64,000 nt of DNA from contig JBKBSF010000013.1 in NCBI GenBank assembly GCA_046291875.1, forward strand, positions 50,532 through 114,531, read 5' to 3'. Position numbers and translations under genes: made by a program. The notes under the pieces were generated by a model. The model was not told the DNA's origin, made no database searches, and saw only the letters and a program-made list of their open reading frames with translations. Source of the stretch: SKVR01 sp046291875. GTDB lineage: Bacteria; Bacteroidota; Bacteroidia; Bacteroidales; UBA7960. This document shows, piece by piece, positions 8,590 through 17,693 of this stretch (positions are counted from its first letter, which is position 1; the number at the start of each line of letters is the position of its first letter).

Positions 8590-9816
8590 TCAGGCTACCC
8601 GTAAACGTGCCAGGCTATTGGTATCTACCTGCGATTGCGCATACTCAAGTGTAATGTGCACAGCGGCTTTGTCTGTTGGAGAACTAAACATTGCCTCCAT
8701 CATGATCAGTTCGCATATGGAGCGTAAACCTCTGGCACCCAGTTTGAATTCAATGGCTTTATCCACAATAAAATCGTATACCTCTTCGTCAATTTTCAGG
8801 TCAATACTGTCAAGCTCAAAAAGTTTCTGGTATTGTTTGATAAGAGCATTGCGGGGTTCTGTAAGGATTTTGCGTAATGCTTCGCGGTCCAGAGGGTTCA
8901 GAAATGACAATACGGGCAATCGCCCCACCAGTTCCGGAATGAGCCCAAAGCTTTTGAGATCCTGCGGAGCAATGTACTTGAGCATATTATCCTTATCAAT
9001 GTATTGTCCTTTTCCTACACCATATCCAATGGCATTGGTTTGCAAGCGCGATGCAATTCTTTTCTCAATTCCATCAAATGCCCCTCCACAGATAAATAGA
9101 ATATTCTGGGTATTAACCTGGATCATTTTCTGTTCGGGGTGTTTACGACCGCCCTGGGGTGGCACACCTACCACAGAACCTTCCAGTATCTTGAGAAGCG
9201 CCTGCTGAACTCCCTCGCCCGACACATCTCGTGTAATGGAGGGATTATCACTTTTGCGGGCAATCTTATCCACCTCATCAATAAAAACAATGCCCCTTTC
9301 TGCAGCGGCAACATCGTAATCGGCTACCTGCAACAACCGTGACAAAATGCTTTCTACGTCTTCACCCACATAACCTGCTTCGGTAAGCACTGTAGCATCG
9401 GCAATACAAAAAGGAACCTGCAGCATTTTTGCAATGGTTCGTGCCAGAAGTGTTTTTCCGGTACCGGTTTCTCCTACCAGGATGATATTTGATTTTTCGA
9501 TTTCCACATCATCCTGTGAGGTTTTGGGAGACGCTGAAATTCTTTTATAATGATTGTACACAGCCACCGACAATACCTTCTTGGCCTCATCCTGTCCAAT
9601 TACATATTGATCGAGATGCGTTTTTATCTCGGCGGGTTTCATGAGCTTAAAGGAAGGCATTTTCGACTTCTGCTTGAGCTTTTGCTCCTCTCCTACTATA
9701 AGCTGTGCCTGCTCAACACAACGGTCGCAAATGTGAGCATTGATTCCGGAAATAAGCATATCTACGCTTTTTCCTTCACGACCGCAGAAAGAGCATTTTC
9801 TGTTATCTTTCGACAT
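8590..9816 (-). CDS. clpX: ATP-dependent Clp protease ATP-binding subunit ClpX
   Basis: This 408-residue AAA+ unfoldase forms a hexamer that feeds tagged substrates into ClpP. The N-terminal zinc-binding domain has the four Cys ligands at 8, 11, 30 and 33 (CSFC and CDRC). Walker A GETGTGKT is at 115-122, Walker B is VFIDEVDKI, and the pore loop GYVGEDV and sensor II GARGLRS are all present. Length is normal. It is last in the tig-clpP-clpX operon, the common arrangement, and is separated from clpP by a hairpin that may set the ratio of the two products. Confidence 0.97.
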   Translation of the reverse strand: MSKDNRKCSFCGREGKSVDMLISGINAHICDRCVEQAQLIVGEEQKLKQKSKMPSFKLMKPAEIKTHLDQYVIGQDEAKKVLSVAVYNHYKRISASPKTSQDDVEIEKSNIILVGETGTGKTLLARTIAKMLQVPFCIADATVLTEAGYVGEDVESILSRLLQVADYDVAAAERGIVFIDEVDKIARKSDNPSITRDVSGEGVQQALLKILEGSVVGVPPQGGRKHPEQKMIQVNTQNILFICGGAFDGIEKRIASRLQTNAIGYGVGKGQYIDKDNMLKYIAPQDLKSFGLIPELVGRLPVLSFLNPLDREALRKILTEPRNALIKQYQKLFELDSIDLKIDEEVYDFIVDKAIEFKLGARGLRSICELIMMEAMFSSPTDKAAVHITLEYAQSQVDTNSLARLRVA

Positions 9817-9835
9817 AGGTTGATGGTAATTTTGT

Positions 9836-9866
9836 AAAAACCCGGACCAAAAACTGTGTCCGGGTT
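9836..9866 (-). terminator. Hairpin with T tract between clpP and clpX
   Basis: A perfect 9-bp GC-rich stem, AACCCGGAC/GTCCGGGTT (9839-9847 with 9858-9866), is followed on the minus strand by five T residues. It sits between the clpP stop and the clpX start, so it is probably a partial terminator that lowers clpX transcription relative to clpP. Confidence 0.65.
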
Positions 9867-9873
9867 GGATTGA

Positions 9874-10554
9874 TTACGCTTTCTTGGTGTGGGTAAGCAC
9901 CTCGTCGATCATGCCATAATCGAGGGCTTCCTGGGCAGTCATCCAGTAGTCACGATCCGAGTCTTTCCAGATCTTATCGTAATCCTGCTTGGAGTGTGCT
10001 GCAATAATCTCGTAAAGTTCTTTTTTCAGTTTCAGGATTTCGCGGGCAGTAATTTCAATATCACTGGCTTGTCCTTCAGCTCCTCCCATGGGTTGGTGAA
10101 TAAGGATGCGGGAGTGCTTAAGGGCTGTTCGCTTACCTTCTGTTCCGGCACACAGCAAAACGGCACCCATAGATGCTGCCATTCCAGTACAAATAGTGGC
10201 AACATCAGGATTGATATACTGCATGGTATCGTATATACCCAGCCCTGCATAAACAGAACCTCCGGGTGTATTCAGGTAGATCTGAATGTCCTTGCGGGCA
10301 TCTACCGATTCGAGGAATAGCAACTGTGCCTGGATGATGTTGGCGACATAGTCATTGATGGGAACACCAAGAAAAATGATGCGATCCATCATCAGACGGC
10401 TGAAAACATCCATAGTGGCAACATTAAGCTGGCGTTCTTCAATGATAGTAGGGCTGATATAATTGCCGTAAACCGATGTATAGTTATGAAGTGTTGTGCT
10501 GCTTATACCCATATGGCGGGTAGCATACTTATGAAACTCGTCTTTTGGTATCAT
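9874..10554 (-). CDS. clpP: ATP-dependent Clp protease proteolytic subunit ClpP
   Basis: This 226-residue serine protease assembles into a tetradecameric chamber. The catalytic triad is visible as Ser128 (GMAASMGAVLL), His153 (RILIHQPMGG) and Asp202 (SDRDYW). Its spacings of 25 and 74 residues equal those of the E. coli enzyme. The N-terminal 30 residues are longer than in E. coli, with a second possible start at Met15 (MGISSTTLHN); an N-terminal propeptide is usual in the family. It sits 12 bases behind tig and upstream of clpX. Confidence 0.97.
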   Translation of the reverse strand: MIPKDEFHKYATRHMGISSTTLHNYTSVYGNYISPTIIEERQLNVATMDVFSRLMMDRIIFLGVPINDYVANIIQAQLLFLESVDARKDIQIYLNTPGGSVYAGLGIYDTMQYINPDVATICTGMAASMGAVLLCAGTEGKRTALKHSRILIHQPMGGAEGQASDIEITAREILKLKKELYEIIAAHSKQDYDKIWKDSDRDYWMTAQEALDYGMIDEVLTHTKKA

Positions 10555-10566
10555 ACTGCTGGTTTT

Positions 10567-11955
10567 TTAAGCTTGTGGTTGATTCTGGTTCTTGTACCTT
10601 TCCGTCATTTCGTTAACGAATTCATCAAAGGTAAGTTGTTTTTCTCTCAATTGCAGTTTTTCCTTGAGCAGTTCCAGAATTTTAACATCAAACAGCTGAT
10701 CATATATCTTCTTGATTTCCTCCTGGTTAGAGGCGATTCTTTTCACGAAGTTATTGAGGGTTTCCTCATCGGGCTCGGGCTGTCCGTATTGTTGCATCTG
10801 CTGACGCATAAAGTTTTTCAGGTGGTCGGCAACCTCTTCATGCTTTACCTCAACCTTATATTCCTTAATCAGGTGGTTTTCGATCAACTGCCAACGGAAA
10901 GAATCGGCAAAGGAAGCAAATTCATCCTCTACTTTCTCTGGTGTAATTTCGCTGTTATCGCGGTTGGCTTCAACGATCCATCTTTTGAGAAAATCTTCAG
11001 GCAATGCAAGCTGGGCTTTCTCCACAAGAGTCTTAATGGCTTCATTTTTAAAATGCTTATCGGCATCAACCTGGTATTGCTTTCCTAGTTGCTCTGCGAT
11101 AAATTCGCGAAAAGCTTTTTCGTCGGCAATGTCCTTTTCGGGAGCAATTTTCCTGAACAGATCTTCATTCACTTCTGCGGGTTCAATGCGTGAAATGCGC
11201 TCAAGGGTAAAGCGATAGTCCTTACCATACTGCTCAAGTTCTTCCTTTTTAACCCCCAGCATGCTGGCCATTTCGGATTCGTTTTCCACTGCTTTTACTA
11301 CATCTATCACTACAGCATCACCGCTTTTCAGACCCACAAGGCTTTTCTGGGTTTCTTCATCTTTCAGATACTGCACATAGATGTTGGATTTGTTTTTCAA
11401 TCCACTTTCGATCACATTGCCCTCGCCATCCACTTCTTCAAACTCACCAAAGAGAACATCTTCTTTTTCGGATTGTTCAGGGGTAATCATTTTACCATAT
11501 CTGCGGGTCAGATCTTTGATTGTATCGTCTATCAGGCTGTCTTCCACTTTAATTTTGTGGTAGTCTACCTCGATTTTTTCTTCCAGGCTCAGTTCAACTT
11601 TGGGAGCAATACCGATTTCGTAGTGAAATTCAAACTCGGTCTGATTATCCCAGTCGATATCGTCAGCTTTGTCGTGATCAGGAAGCGGATTGCCCAGGAT
11701 ATTGATTTCCTTCTCCTTAATATAGTCATACACAGCATCCATAAGGATCTTGTTTACCTCTTCAGCCAGTACACCTTTTCCGTATTGTTTTTTCACAATA
11801 CCCATTGGCACTTTTCCGGGTCTGAAGCCGGGCATCTGCATTTTTTTCTGCAGATCTTTCATGGCTTTTTCTACTTTCTCCTGGTAATCATCGGGGCCGA
11901 GTTGAATTTTCAATACTGCAGCCAACTCATTCTTATTTTCCTGAATGATATTCAT
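10567..11955 (-). CDS. tig: Trigger factor, ribosome-associated chaperone/prolyl isomerase
   Basis: A 462-residue chaperone that binds at the peptide exit tunnel and shields nascent chains. The N-terminal ribosome-binding domain has a FRPGKVP signature (here MPGFRPGKVPMGIVKKQYG, near 40-58). A reduced PPIase/FKBP-like middle domain follows, typical of Bacteroidota, then a long helical C-terminal domain. I chose ATG at 11955 (MNIIQENKNELAAVLK) because the family begins with this strand; an upstream in-frame TTG at 12003 would add unconserved residues. It is first in the tig-clpP-clpX operon. Confidence 0.93.
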   Translation of the reverse strand: MNIIQENKNELAAVLKIQLGPDDYQEKVEKAMKDLQKKMQMPGFRPGKVPMGIVKKQYGKGVLAEEVNKILMDAVYDYIKEKEINILGNPLPDHDKADDIDWDNQTEFEFHYEIGIAPKVELSLEEKIEVDYHKIKVEDSLIDDTIKDLTRRYGKMITPEQSEKEDVLFGEFEEVDGEGNVIESGLKNKSNIYVQYLKDEETQKSLVGLKSGDAVVIDVVKAVENESEMASMLGVKKEELEQYGKDYRFTLERISRIEPAEVNEDLFRKIAPEKDIADEKAFREFIAEQLGKQYQVDADKHFKNEAIKTLVEKAQLALPEDFLKRWIVEANRDNSEITPEKVEDEFASFADSFRWQLIENHLIKEYKVEVKHEEVADHLKNFMRQQMQQYGQPEPDEETLNNFVKRIASNQEEIKKIYDQLFDVKILELLKEKLQLREKQLTFDEFVNEMTERYKNQNQPQA

Positions 11956-12051
11956 AAATGCTAATTTTTGCTTTAGGGCAATTTTTGCCGGGCATAGGCT
12001 CAAAAACCCTGGGTTTTTACTGTATAAAAATTAGTTATCCTAAATTACAAA

Positions 12052-12098
12052 TAAAAAATACCCCGTTAGATCTGGTCTTGGATTCTTGTCTTACGGGG
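12052..12098 (-). terminator. Probable terminator after tRNA-Leu
   Basis: CCCCGT (12061-12066) pairs with ACGGGG (12093-12098) across a long loop. On the minus strand it is followed by TATTTTTTATTTG. It lies 24 bases past the tRNA, between it and tig. Confidence 0.5.
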
Positions 12099-12121
12099 CA
12101 ATAATTCATACATACATTTTG

Positions 12122-12203
12122 TGCGGATGAAGGGACTCGAACCCCCACGCCTCTCGGCACCAGATCCTAAGTCTGGCGCGGCTACCAATTACGCCACATC
12201 CGC
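12122..12203 (-). tRNA. tRNA-Leu(TAG)
   Basis: The sequence folds as a class II tRNA. The 7-bp acceptor stem is GCGGATG/CATCCGC with discriminator A. The D-arm has GCG/CGC around TAATTGGTAGC. The anticodon arm is CCAGA-CTTAGGA-TCTGG with anticodon TAG. A long variable arm (TGCCGAGAGGCG) is present, as expected for leucine, and the T-arm contains TTCGAGT. CCA is not encoded. Confidence 0.96.
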
Positions 12204-12221
12204 ATTTTGGAAAAGGGAGTG

Positions 12222-12256
12222 CAAATATACAACATTTTATTCTAAATCGTTTCCAA
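12222..12256 (-). promoter_or_regulatory. Predicted promoter of tRNA-Leu
   Basis: On the minus strand a perfect -7 box TATATTTG (12229-12222) lies 18 bases before the tRNA 5' end. A TTG-containing run at 12256-12254 would be the -33 element at 24 bases, a little longer than ideal. Confidence 0.45.
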
Positions 12257-12407
12257 AAAAAATAATAAATACAAAATGAGAATGTGCTGAATTTAAAGGC
12301 TATGGGGAAGCAAACACTTACTGATCCAGAGCAGAGTTACTCAAATAAGGTTTTACAGACAGCAAAACCCCGGGTACTCAGTAAAAAGATTAGAGGAATA
12401 CTTATGG

Positions 12408-14570
12408 TTAAAACTCTTCAACGGGCAGGGTAAAAGTAAATTCGGAGCCCTGACCCAGTTTACTGGTAAAGGATATACTGCCTCCTTGCTTTTCTACAAA
12501 TTCTTTGCACAAAAGAAGCCCAAGCCCACTGCCTTTTTCGTCCATAGTACCGTAAGTAGAATGTAAAGTATCGGTCCGAAAGATCTTCCGTTGGCTCTCT
12601 TCCGACATCCCTACCCCGTTGTCTGATACGGATACTTCAACTTTGTGATTGGCCAGCCGTCCGCTAATAATAATTTCTCCTCCTGTTTCGGTATACTTAA
12701 GTGCATTGGAGAGCAAATTACGGATCACGGTATCAGTCATATTACGGTCGGCCCAAATGGCCAGATCATCGGCTACATCATCCACCAGACTGATATTTTT
12801 ATCGCGGGCATTGTTTTTAAAAAGGTTGAGATTGTCTTTTACAATTTCATGTAATGCCAGGTACTCGGGGCGGTACTTTATCTTCCCGGTTTGGGTTCTG
12901 GACCACTGCAGGAGGTTCTCGAGTAAATTATCAATTTTGAGAACAGATTTATCAAGTTCCAGAGCCAGTTCGCTGAGATCTTCCTTGCTCATATTAAGGA
13001 TATCGCGTTTAAGTATCCTGGAGAAACTCACGATGGAAGCAAAGGGATTGCGCAAATCGTGAGAAATAATGGAGAAAAATTTGTCTTTGGTTGCATTGAT
13101 CTCCATAAGGTTTTTCTCAGATTCTTTAAGTTTATGGTTGGATTGATTGAGCTTCAGGTTAAGTTCTTCATACATTCTCTTCTGCTCCATGAGGGATTGA
13201 TTGAGCTCCATAAGCTGTGCGTTGGTGGCTGAAATCTCTGCTTTCTGGCTTTCGAGCAAAACATTGGCATTTCTTGCAATAAGAAACCTGTTGTAAAGCA
13301 GGAATAAGGTTACCAGGATCAATACCACCCCAATGATAAGAAAGTTTCTGAAGAGTTTATCATGTTGCGAGGAGAGCTGGTTCATCTGCTGGCGGGTATG
13401 CATAAGCTCCAGGTCACTTTCTCTTTTCTCCCTGTCGTACATCATCTGCAACTCAATGATCTTTCGCCTGCTTTCTTCGCTATAGATGCTATCCTTCATG
13501 GCAATAAACTCCGTTTGAAAGGTGTATGCCTGCCTGAAATCGCCCATGGTTGCCATCAACCTTGCCATGCTGGCATAGTTTTCAGTAAGCATTCTATTGA
13601 GCCCGATTGACCTGGATATTTCAAGACTTTTCGAAAAATACTGACGGGCAATTTCGAGTTCACCGGCCTGAAAATAGAGATGTCCCAGATAATTCAGTGT
13701 TTTGGCGATCCCGCTTTTGTCGTCTACTTCGGTATACAAATTCAAAGCTTTATCGAGATAATTTCGAGATACAGACACCTCTCCAAGCAGATAGTTTAAG
13801 TAACCCAGATTACTGATTGTGTTGGCAAGTTCTCTTTTGTCCTGCAGCTGTTCGCGAATTTCCAGAGCTTTGTTAAAAAACTCGCGGGCCAGATCCATTT
13901 TCTGCATGCCCTGGTAAACAAGCCCGAGATTATTGTAAGAAAAAGAGATACCTTTAATATCGTTGATACTCTTTTTTATTTCCAGCGACTGCAGGTGAAA
14001 GCTTTCTGCCATGGTAAGATCGCCCTGGTATTCATACACCATGCCAATATTATTTAAAACAGCAGCCATGCCCTGTTTGTGGTCGTGCTTTTCGTATAGT
14101 GTCAATCCTTTGAAAAAGTATTCCAGCGCTTTTTCATAGTGGCTTTGATCAGAGAAAATAATTCCAATGTTGGTGAGGGCTCGGGCAATACCAATATCGT
14201 CCTTCACCTCATGGTATATACTGTTTGCCTCCAGGTGAAAATCAAGTGCCATGTTGAAATTGCCCATTTGCCAGTATATTACACCAATATTGGTTAGAGC
14301 CTCGGCAATGCGTTTCCTGTTGTTGTTTCGCTCGGCAATAGCCAGGGCCTCACGAGCATACTCCATTGCTTTGGCGGGTGTGGATGATTTGAGCCCCCAT
14401 GCCAGGTTGTAATAGGCCTCAAACAACAAGGAATCGGGCGAATCTCCGGCCTCAACAATCTCTTTCAGGCTATCCAGATTAAAAACAGGAGCATTGCTCG
14501 AGCTCTTTGTGTTGAACAGGATTAAAAATGCTGATAGAAAAAGTGCTAAGCGATATGGGTTTGATATCAT
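12408..14570 (-). CDS. TPR-containing sensor histidine kinase (HisKA type)
   Basis: This 720-residue sensor starts at ATG 14570 with a signal-anchor-like N-terminus (MISNPYRLALFLSAFLILF). An in-frame TTG at 14609 lies inside a -7 promoter box, so it cannot be the start. About eight TPRs fill residues 30-350. A coiled coil, a membrane helix near 400-425 (FLIIGVVLILVTLFLLY) and a second coiled coil follow. The HisKA box has FFSIISHDLRNPFASIVSF. ATPase motifs are NLLSNALKYTETGG, VSDNGVGMS and GSGLGLLLCKEF. It resembles the kinase at 1-2352 in layout but uses a classical HisKA domain. No response regulator is adjacent. Confidence 0.92.
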   Translation of the reverse strand: MISNPYRLALFLSAFLILFNTKSSSNAPVFNLDSLKEIVEAGDSPDSLLFEAYYNLAWGLKSSTPAKAMEYAREALAIAERNNNRKRIAEALTNIGVIYWQMGNFNMALDFHLEANSIYHEVKDDIGIARALTNIGIIFSDQSHYEKALEYFFKGLTLYEKHDHKQGMAAVLNNIGMVYEYQGDLTMAESFHLQSLEIKKSINDIKGISFSYNNLGLVYQGMQKMDLAREFFNKALEIREQLQDKRELANTISNLGYLNYLLGEVSVSRNYLDKALNLYTEVDDKSGIAKTLNYLGHLYFQAGELEIARQYFSKSLEISRSIGLNRMLTENYASMARLMATMGDFRQAYTFQTEFIAMKDSIYSEESRRKIIELQMMYDREKRESDLELMHTRQQMNQLSSQHDKLFRNFLIIGVVLILVTLFLLYNRFLIARNANVLLESQKAEISATNAQLMELNQSLMEQKRMYEELNLKLNQSNHKLKESEKNLMEINATKDKFFSIISHDLRNPFASIVSFSRILKRDILNMSKEDLSELALELDKSVLKIDNLLENLLQWSRTQTGKIKYRPEYLALHEIVKDNLNLFKNNARDKNISLVDDVADDLAIWADRNMTDTVIRNLLSNALKYTETGGEIIISGRLANHKVEVSVSDNGVGMSEESQRKIFRTDTLHSTYGTMDEKGSGLGLLLCKEFVEKQGGSISFTSKLGQGSEFTFTLPVEEF

Positions 14571-14606
14571 TGGTTGATGGTAGTCTGAAAATCGTTTACC
14601 TGCATA

Positions 14607-14642
14607 CAAATTTAGTTATTTTTTATTGCTAAACACAGCAAA
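14607..14642 (-). promoter_or_regulatory. Predicted promoter of the second TPR kinase
   Basis: On the minus strand, -7 box TAAATTTG (14614-14607) is preceded at 24 bases by TTTG (14642-14639). It leaves a leader of about 30 nt before ATG 14570 and settles the start choice for that gene. Confidence 0.5.
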
Positions 14643-14746
14643 GCCTAATACCAATACATTTATTAGTTCGGCGATGCACACATTATGCTTTATTTTATAC
14701 TTATAAATTAAAATCATTCTAAATTGCGCCATTTGTTTAACAAAAA

Positions 14747-14778
14747 TTTGGATACTCTTCAAATTTAAGATACATTTG
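14747..14778 (+). promoter_or_regulatory. Predicted promoter of nrfHA
   Basis: TTTG (14747-14750), a 20-base spacer and TACATTTG (14771-14778) give a near-ideal Bacteroidota promoter. The start would be near 14785, about 70 nt before nrfH. I saw no convincing FNR-like or sigma-54 element here. Confidence 0.7.
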
Positions 14779-14854
14779 AGTACTGATTTTCCTATATGAA
14801 GGTGACAACACTATGTAGTTGACCACAAACAAGATACAACAAAACTTTTCACCT

Positions 14855-15460
14855 ATGCGTGTCATAAAAAACATAATCCATTTTCTGAAGCCCCCAATCA
14901 GTTGGAAATTATCGGTCATAATCCTAATGGGAATATTTACGGGTATTTTTTTCCTGGTGCTTCATATCTCCATGGCGGCCTCCTACTTATCTGATGAGCC
15001 TAAAACGTGCATCAATTGCCATGTAATGTATCCTCATTATGCCTCGTGGGCAAAAGGCAGCCATGCCAACGTGGCAACCTGCTCCGACTGTCATGTACCC
15101 CAGGACAATTTTTTCCGCAAGTACTATTTCAAGGCCTCTGATGGCTTGCGCCATGCTACTTTTTTCACTATGCGTTGGGAGCCCCAGGTAATACAAATCA
15201 AGGATGCGGGCGTAAATGTTGTACAGGAAAATTGCATCCGCTGCCACCTGGATTTGGTAGACATGACTCAACTGGTTACTGTAACAGGCTCAATGGCCAG
15301 GGATAATGAGGGCAAGCTTTGCTGGGATTGTCATCGCGAAACTCCTCATGGCACAGTAAAAAGCCTGTCAGCAGCCCCCCACTCACTTGTAGAACGGCTC
15401 CCATCATCTATGCCCAATTGGTTGAACCAGTTTCTGAAAAGAACCCAAAAAACAGAGTAA
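14855..15460 (+). CDS. nrfH: Cytochrome c nitrite reductase small subunit NrfH
   Basis: A 201-residue membrane-anchored tetraheme cytochrome of the NapC/NirT/NrfH family that passes electrons from menaquinol to NrfA. One N-terminal membrane helix (WKLSVIILMGIFTGIFFLVLHI) is followed by four CxxCH heme sites: CINCH, CSDCH, CIRCH and CWDCH. I chose ATG at 14855 (MRVIKNIIHFLKPP), which gives a short charged N-terminus before the helix; a TTG 36 bases upstream is less likely. It is 45 bases before nrfA under one promoter. Confidence 0.95.
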   Translation: MRVIKNIIHFLKPPISWKLSVIILMGIFTGIFFLVLHISMAASYLSDEPKTCINCHVMYPHYASWAKGSHANVATCSDCHVPQDNFFRKYYFKASDGLRHATFFTMRWEPQVIQIKDAGVNVVQENCIRCHLDLVDMTQLVTVTGSMARDNEGKLCWDCHRETPHGTVKSLSAAPHSLVERLPSSMPNWLNQFLKRTQKTE

Positions 15461-15505
15461 TAATTCACTTAATAGAAAAAGCACATCAATCAAAATCTTT
15501 ATACT

Positions 15506-16948
15506 ATGAAATCTATCAGAGAAATCTCAGAAAAAAAACCCTGGCTCAACTGGGTATTATTCTTTGCTACTGTAATCGTAGTTTTCATGCTCGGGTTACT
15601 GGCCTCCTCTATCGTAGAAAGGCGCAGTGAGGCCCAGTTGTATTTTCAGATGGTAAACCCCATTCCGGACTGGGAGCCCGACAATGCCGTATGGGGAGAG
15701 AATTTTCCCCGTCAATACCAGAGTTATATGCGCACGGCCGACACTACCTTCCGCAGCAAATATGCAGGCTCTGTTATGATTGACTATCTGGAACAATACC
15801 CGGAGCTGGTAGTAATGTGGGCAGGTTATCCGTTTTCGCGCGATTACAACCAGGGGCGCGGCCATTACTATGCTGTTACGGATGTAAGAAACACCCTTCG
15901 TACTACCGGTACTATGCCTGCTACCTGCTGGACATGCAAAAGCACTGATGTGCCCAGGTTGATGAACGAAATGGGAGTAGCTGAATTCTATGCAGGCACC
16001 CTGGCAAGTTTAGGCCATGAGGTTCAAAACCATATAGGATGCCAGGATTGTCATGATCCGCAAACCATGAATTTACGTATTACCAGGCCTGCTCTGGCAG
16101 AGGCTTTCGCCCGGCAGGGTATAAATATTGAAGATGCAACGCATCAGGAAATGCGATCGCTGGTTTGTGCGCAATGCCACGTGGAATATTATTTCGGCCC
16201 CAACAATTACCTGATATTCCCCTGGGATAAAGGGTATTCTGCTGAACAAATGGAGGCTTACAAGGATAGTGTGCAACATACCGACTGGGTACACTCCATC
16301 AGCAGGGCTCCAATGATTAAAGCCCAGCACCCGGATTACGAACTCTATAAAACAGGTATCCACGCCCAACGTGGTGTGGCTTGCGCCGATTGTCATATGC
16401 CCTATCGCAGAGAGGGTGGTATGAAATTTACAGACCACCATATCACCAGCCCATTACAAAACATTGCCGGTACCTGCCAGGTGTGCCATCGCGAAAGTGA
16501 AGCTACTTTGCTGGCCAACGTATATGAAAGACAAGACAAGATCTCTCAACTGCGCAGGATCGTTGAAAGGAATCTCGCCCAATTGCATATAGAAGCAGGA
16601 AAAGCATGGGAGTTCGGTGCTACAGAAACAGAAATGAAAGATGTGCTCCAACTCATCCGCCATGCGCAATGGCGCTGGGACTGGGTAGCCGCTGCCAATG
16701 GTTACGGTATTCACTCACCCAACGAAGCTCTGAGAGTGTTGGGCACCTCTATCCAGAAAAGCCAGGAAGCCCGTATTATCCTTGCCACACTTTATGCAAA
16801 ATACGGTCAGAATTTCCCGCCTCAAATGCCCGACATAAGCACCAAGGCAAAAGCCCAGGAAGTGATCGGACTTGACATGGAACAGCAAAGAAGAATTAAA
16901 AGAGAATTCAAAGAAAACGTGTTGCCACAATGGCTATCTGCCAGGTAA
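15506..16948 (+). CDS. nrfA: Ammonia-forming cytochrome c nitrite reductase NrfA
   Basis: A 480-residue periplasmic pentaheme enzyme that reduces nitrite to ammonium with six electrons from NrfH. It has an N-terminal membrane anchor or signal (WLNWVLFFATVIVVFMLGLLA). The active-site heme motif is CWTCK near residues 140-144, with Lys as axial ligand. Four CxxCH sites follow: CQDCH, CAQCH, CADCH and CQVCH. Length and heme count match the family. A strong terminator follows. With nrfH it supports respiratory or detoxifying nitrite ammonification. The neighbouring two-component system may control it, but no site shows this. Confidence 0.97.
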   Translation: MKSIREISEKKPWLNWVLFFATVIVVFMLGLLASSIVERRSEAQLYFQMVNPIPDWEPDNAVWGENFPRQYQSYMRTADTTFRSKYAGSVMIDYLEQYPELVVMWAGYPFSRDYNQGRGHYYAVTDVRNTLRTTGTMPATCWTCKSTDVPRLMNEMGVAEFYAGTLASLGHEVQNHIGCQDCHDPQTMNLRITRPALAEAFARQGINIEDATHQEMRSLVCAQCHVEYYFGPNNYLIFPWDKGYSAEQMEAYKDSVQHTDWVHSISRAPMIKAQHPDYELYKTGIHAQRGVACADCHMPYRREGGMKFTDHHITSPLQNIAGTCQVCHRESEATLLANVYERQDKISQLRRIVERNLAQLHIEAGKAWEFGATETEMKDVLQLIRHAQWRWDWVAAANGYGIHSPNEALRVLGTSIQKSQEARIILATLYAKYGQNFPPQMPDISTKAKAQEVIGLDMEQQRRIKREFKENVLPQWLSAR

Positions 16949-16950
16949 GC

Positions 16951-16985
16951 AAAAAAAAGCCGCTGATAATCAGCGGCTTTTTTTT
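16951..16985. terminator. Bidirectional terminator between nrfA and the YceI-like gene
   Basis: A perfect stem GCCGCTGA/TCAGCGGC (16959-16966 with 16970-16977, loop TAA) is flanked by eight A residues on one side and eight T residues on the other. It can end transcription from both converging directions. Confidence 0.92.
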
Positions 16986-17026
16986 GTACTGTGCAACAGC
17001 TCATTACCAATTGCCAGGGCCTCCAT

Positions 17027-17641
17027 CTAGTTCTCAGAAAAGGCAACCTGTTCCATTATCAATTCAAAACTTACGGTAATTTCATCATTCACCCTTACCA
17101 TTCCAAAGCCTTTTTGAGGAGGCACCAAACCGAAATCCGAGAATTTAAATACATGTGAACCTCTGAGTACACTATAACGATCATCAATAAAAAACAAATC
17201 GCTTTGTATAAAATACCGGTGCACACTTCCAGCCATAGTTACTTCAACCCAGCCTTCAGCTTTTCTTTGCCGTCCCCTACTCACCACCTCCTTAAGATTC
17301 AAAAACTCTACCTTGATCTCTGGATAGCGCTCGTAATTTAGTGTATTACGAAAATCGTTGTTCATAATACGATTGTTACAGTCAAACTGGGCTACACCCA
17401 GATATATACTGCCAAAGATCTCCCATTTTTCGCTGCAAGGGTCCCATCGTTCGTGAATCATGTCGGCCGAATTTTCGTAAACACTCAGGCAACCGAAAGA
17501 ATTCACATTGGTAGTGCCTTGAATTTCAAGGGAGCTTTTCGATGTAACGTTCCAAAGTCTGGTAATTTCACTGCCCAAAGCAAAAGAATTACCAAGGAAA
17601 CAAAGTATCCATAACCCTATCAGAGATTTTCGGTGTATCAT
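17027..17641 (-). CDS. Exported YceI-like protein, divergent
   Basis: A precursor of about 204 residues from ATG 17641, with signal peptide MIHRKSLIGLWILCFLGNSFA; an in-frame TTG at 17674 is less likely. The mature part keeps the YceI/lipocalin-like beta-barrel outline: NVTSKSSLEIQGTTNVNSFGC, MNNDFRNTLNYERYPEIKVEF, GWVEVTMAGSVHRY and VFKFSDFGLVPPQKGFGMVRVNDEITVSFEL. YceI proteins bind isoprenoid-like lipids in the periplasm. It has two Cys near the N-terminal part of the barrel and is divergent. It is last of a three-gene set with the barrel protein and a canonical YceI. The function here is unknown. Confidence 0.78.
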   Translation of the reverse strand: MIHRKSLIGLWILCFLGNSFALGSEITRLWNVTSKSSLEIQGTTNVNSFGCLSVYENSADMIHERWDPCSEKWEIFGSIYLGVAQFDCNNRIMNNDFRNTLNYERYPEIKVEFLNLKEVVSRGRQRKAEGWVEVTMAGSVHRYFIQSDLFFIDDRYSVLRGSHVFKFSDFGLVPPQKGFGMVRVNDEITVSFELIMEQVAFSEN

Positions 17642-17693
17642 GGCAGTGGTTTTTGATAAGAGTGTTGTTTTCAAAATGATTTACAGACTTGAA

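Noticed and set aside
14819..14854. Upstream TTG start for nrfH
   Set aside because: ATG at 14855 gives the expected short N-terminus before the membrane helix.
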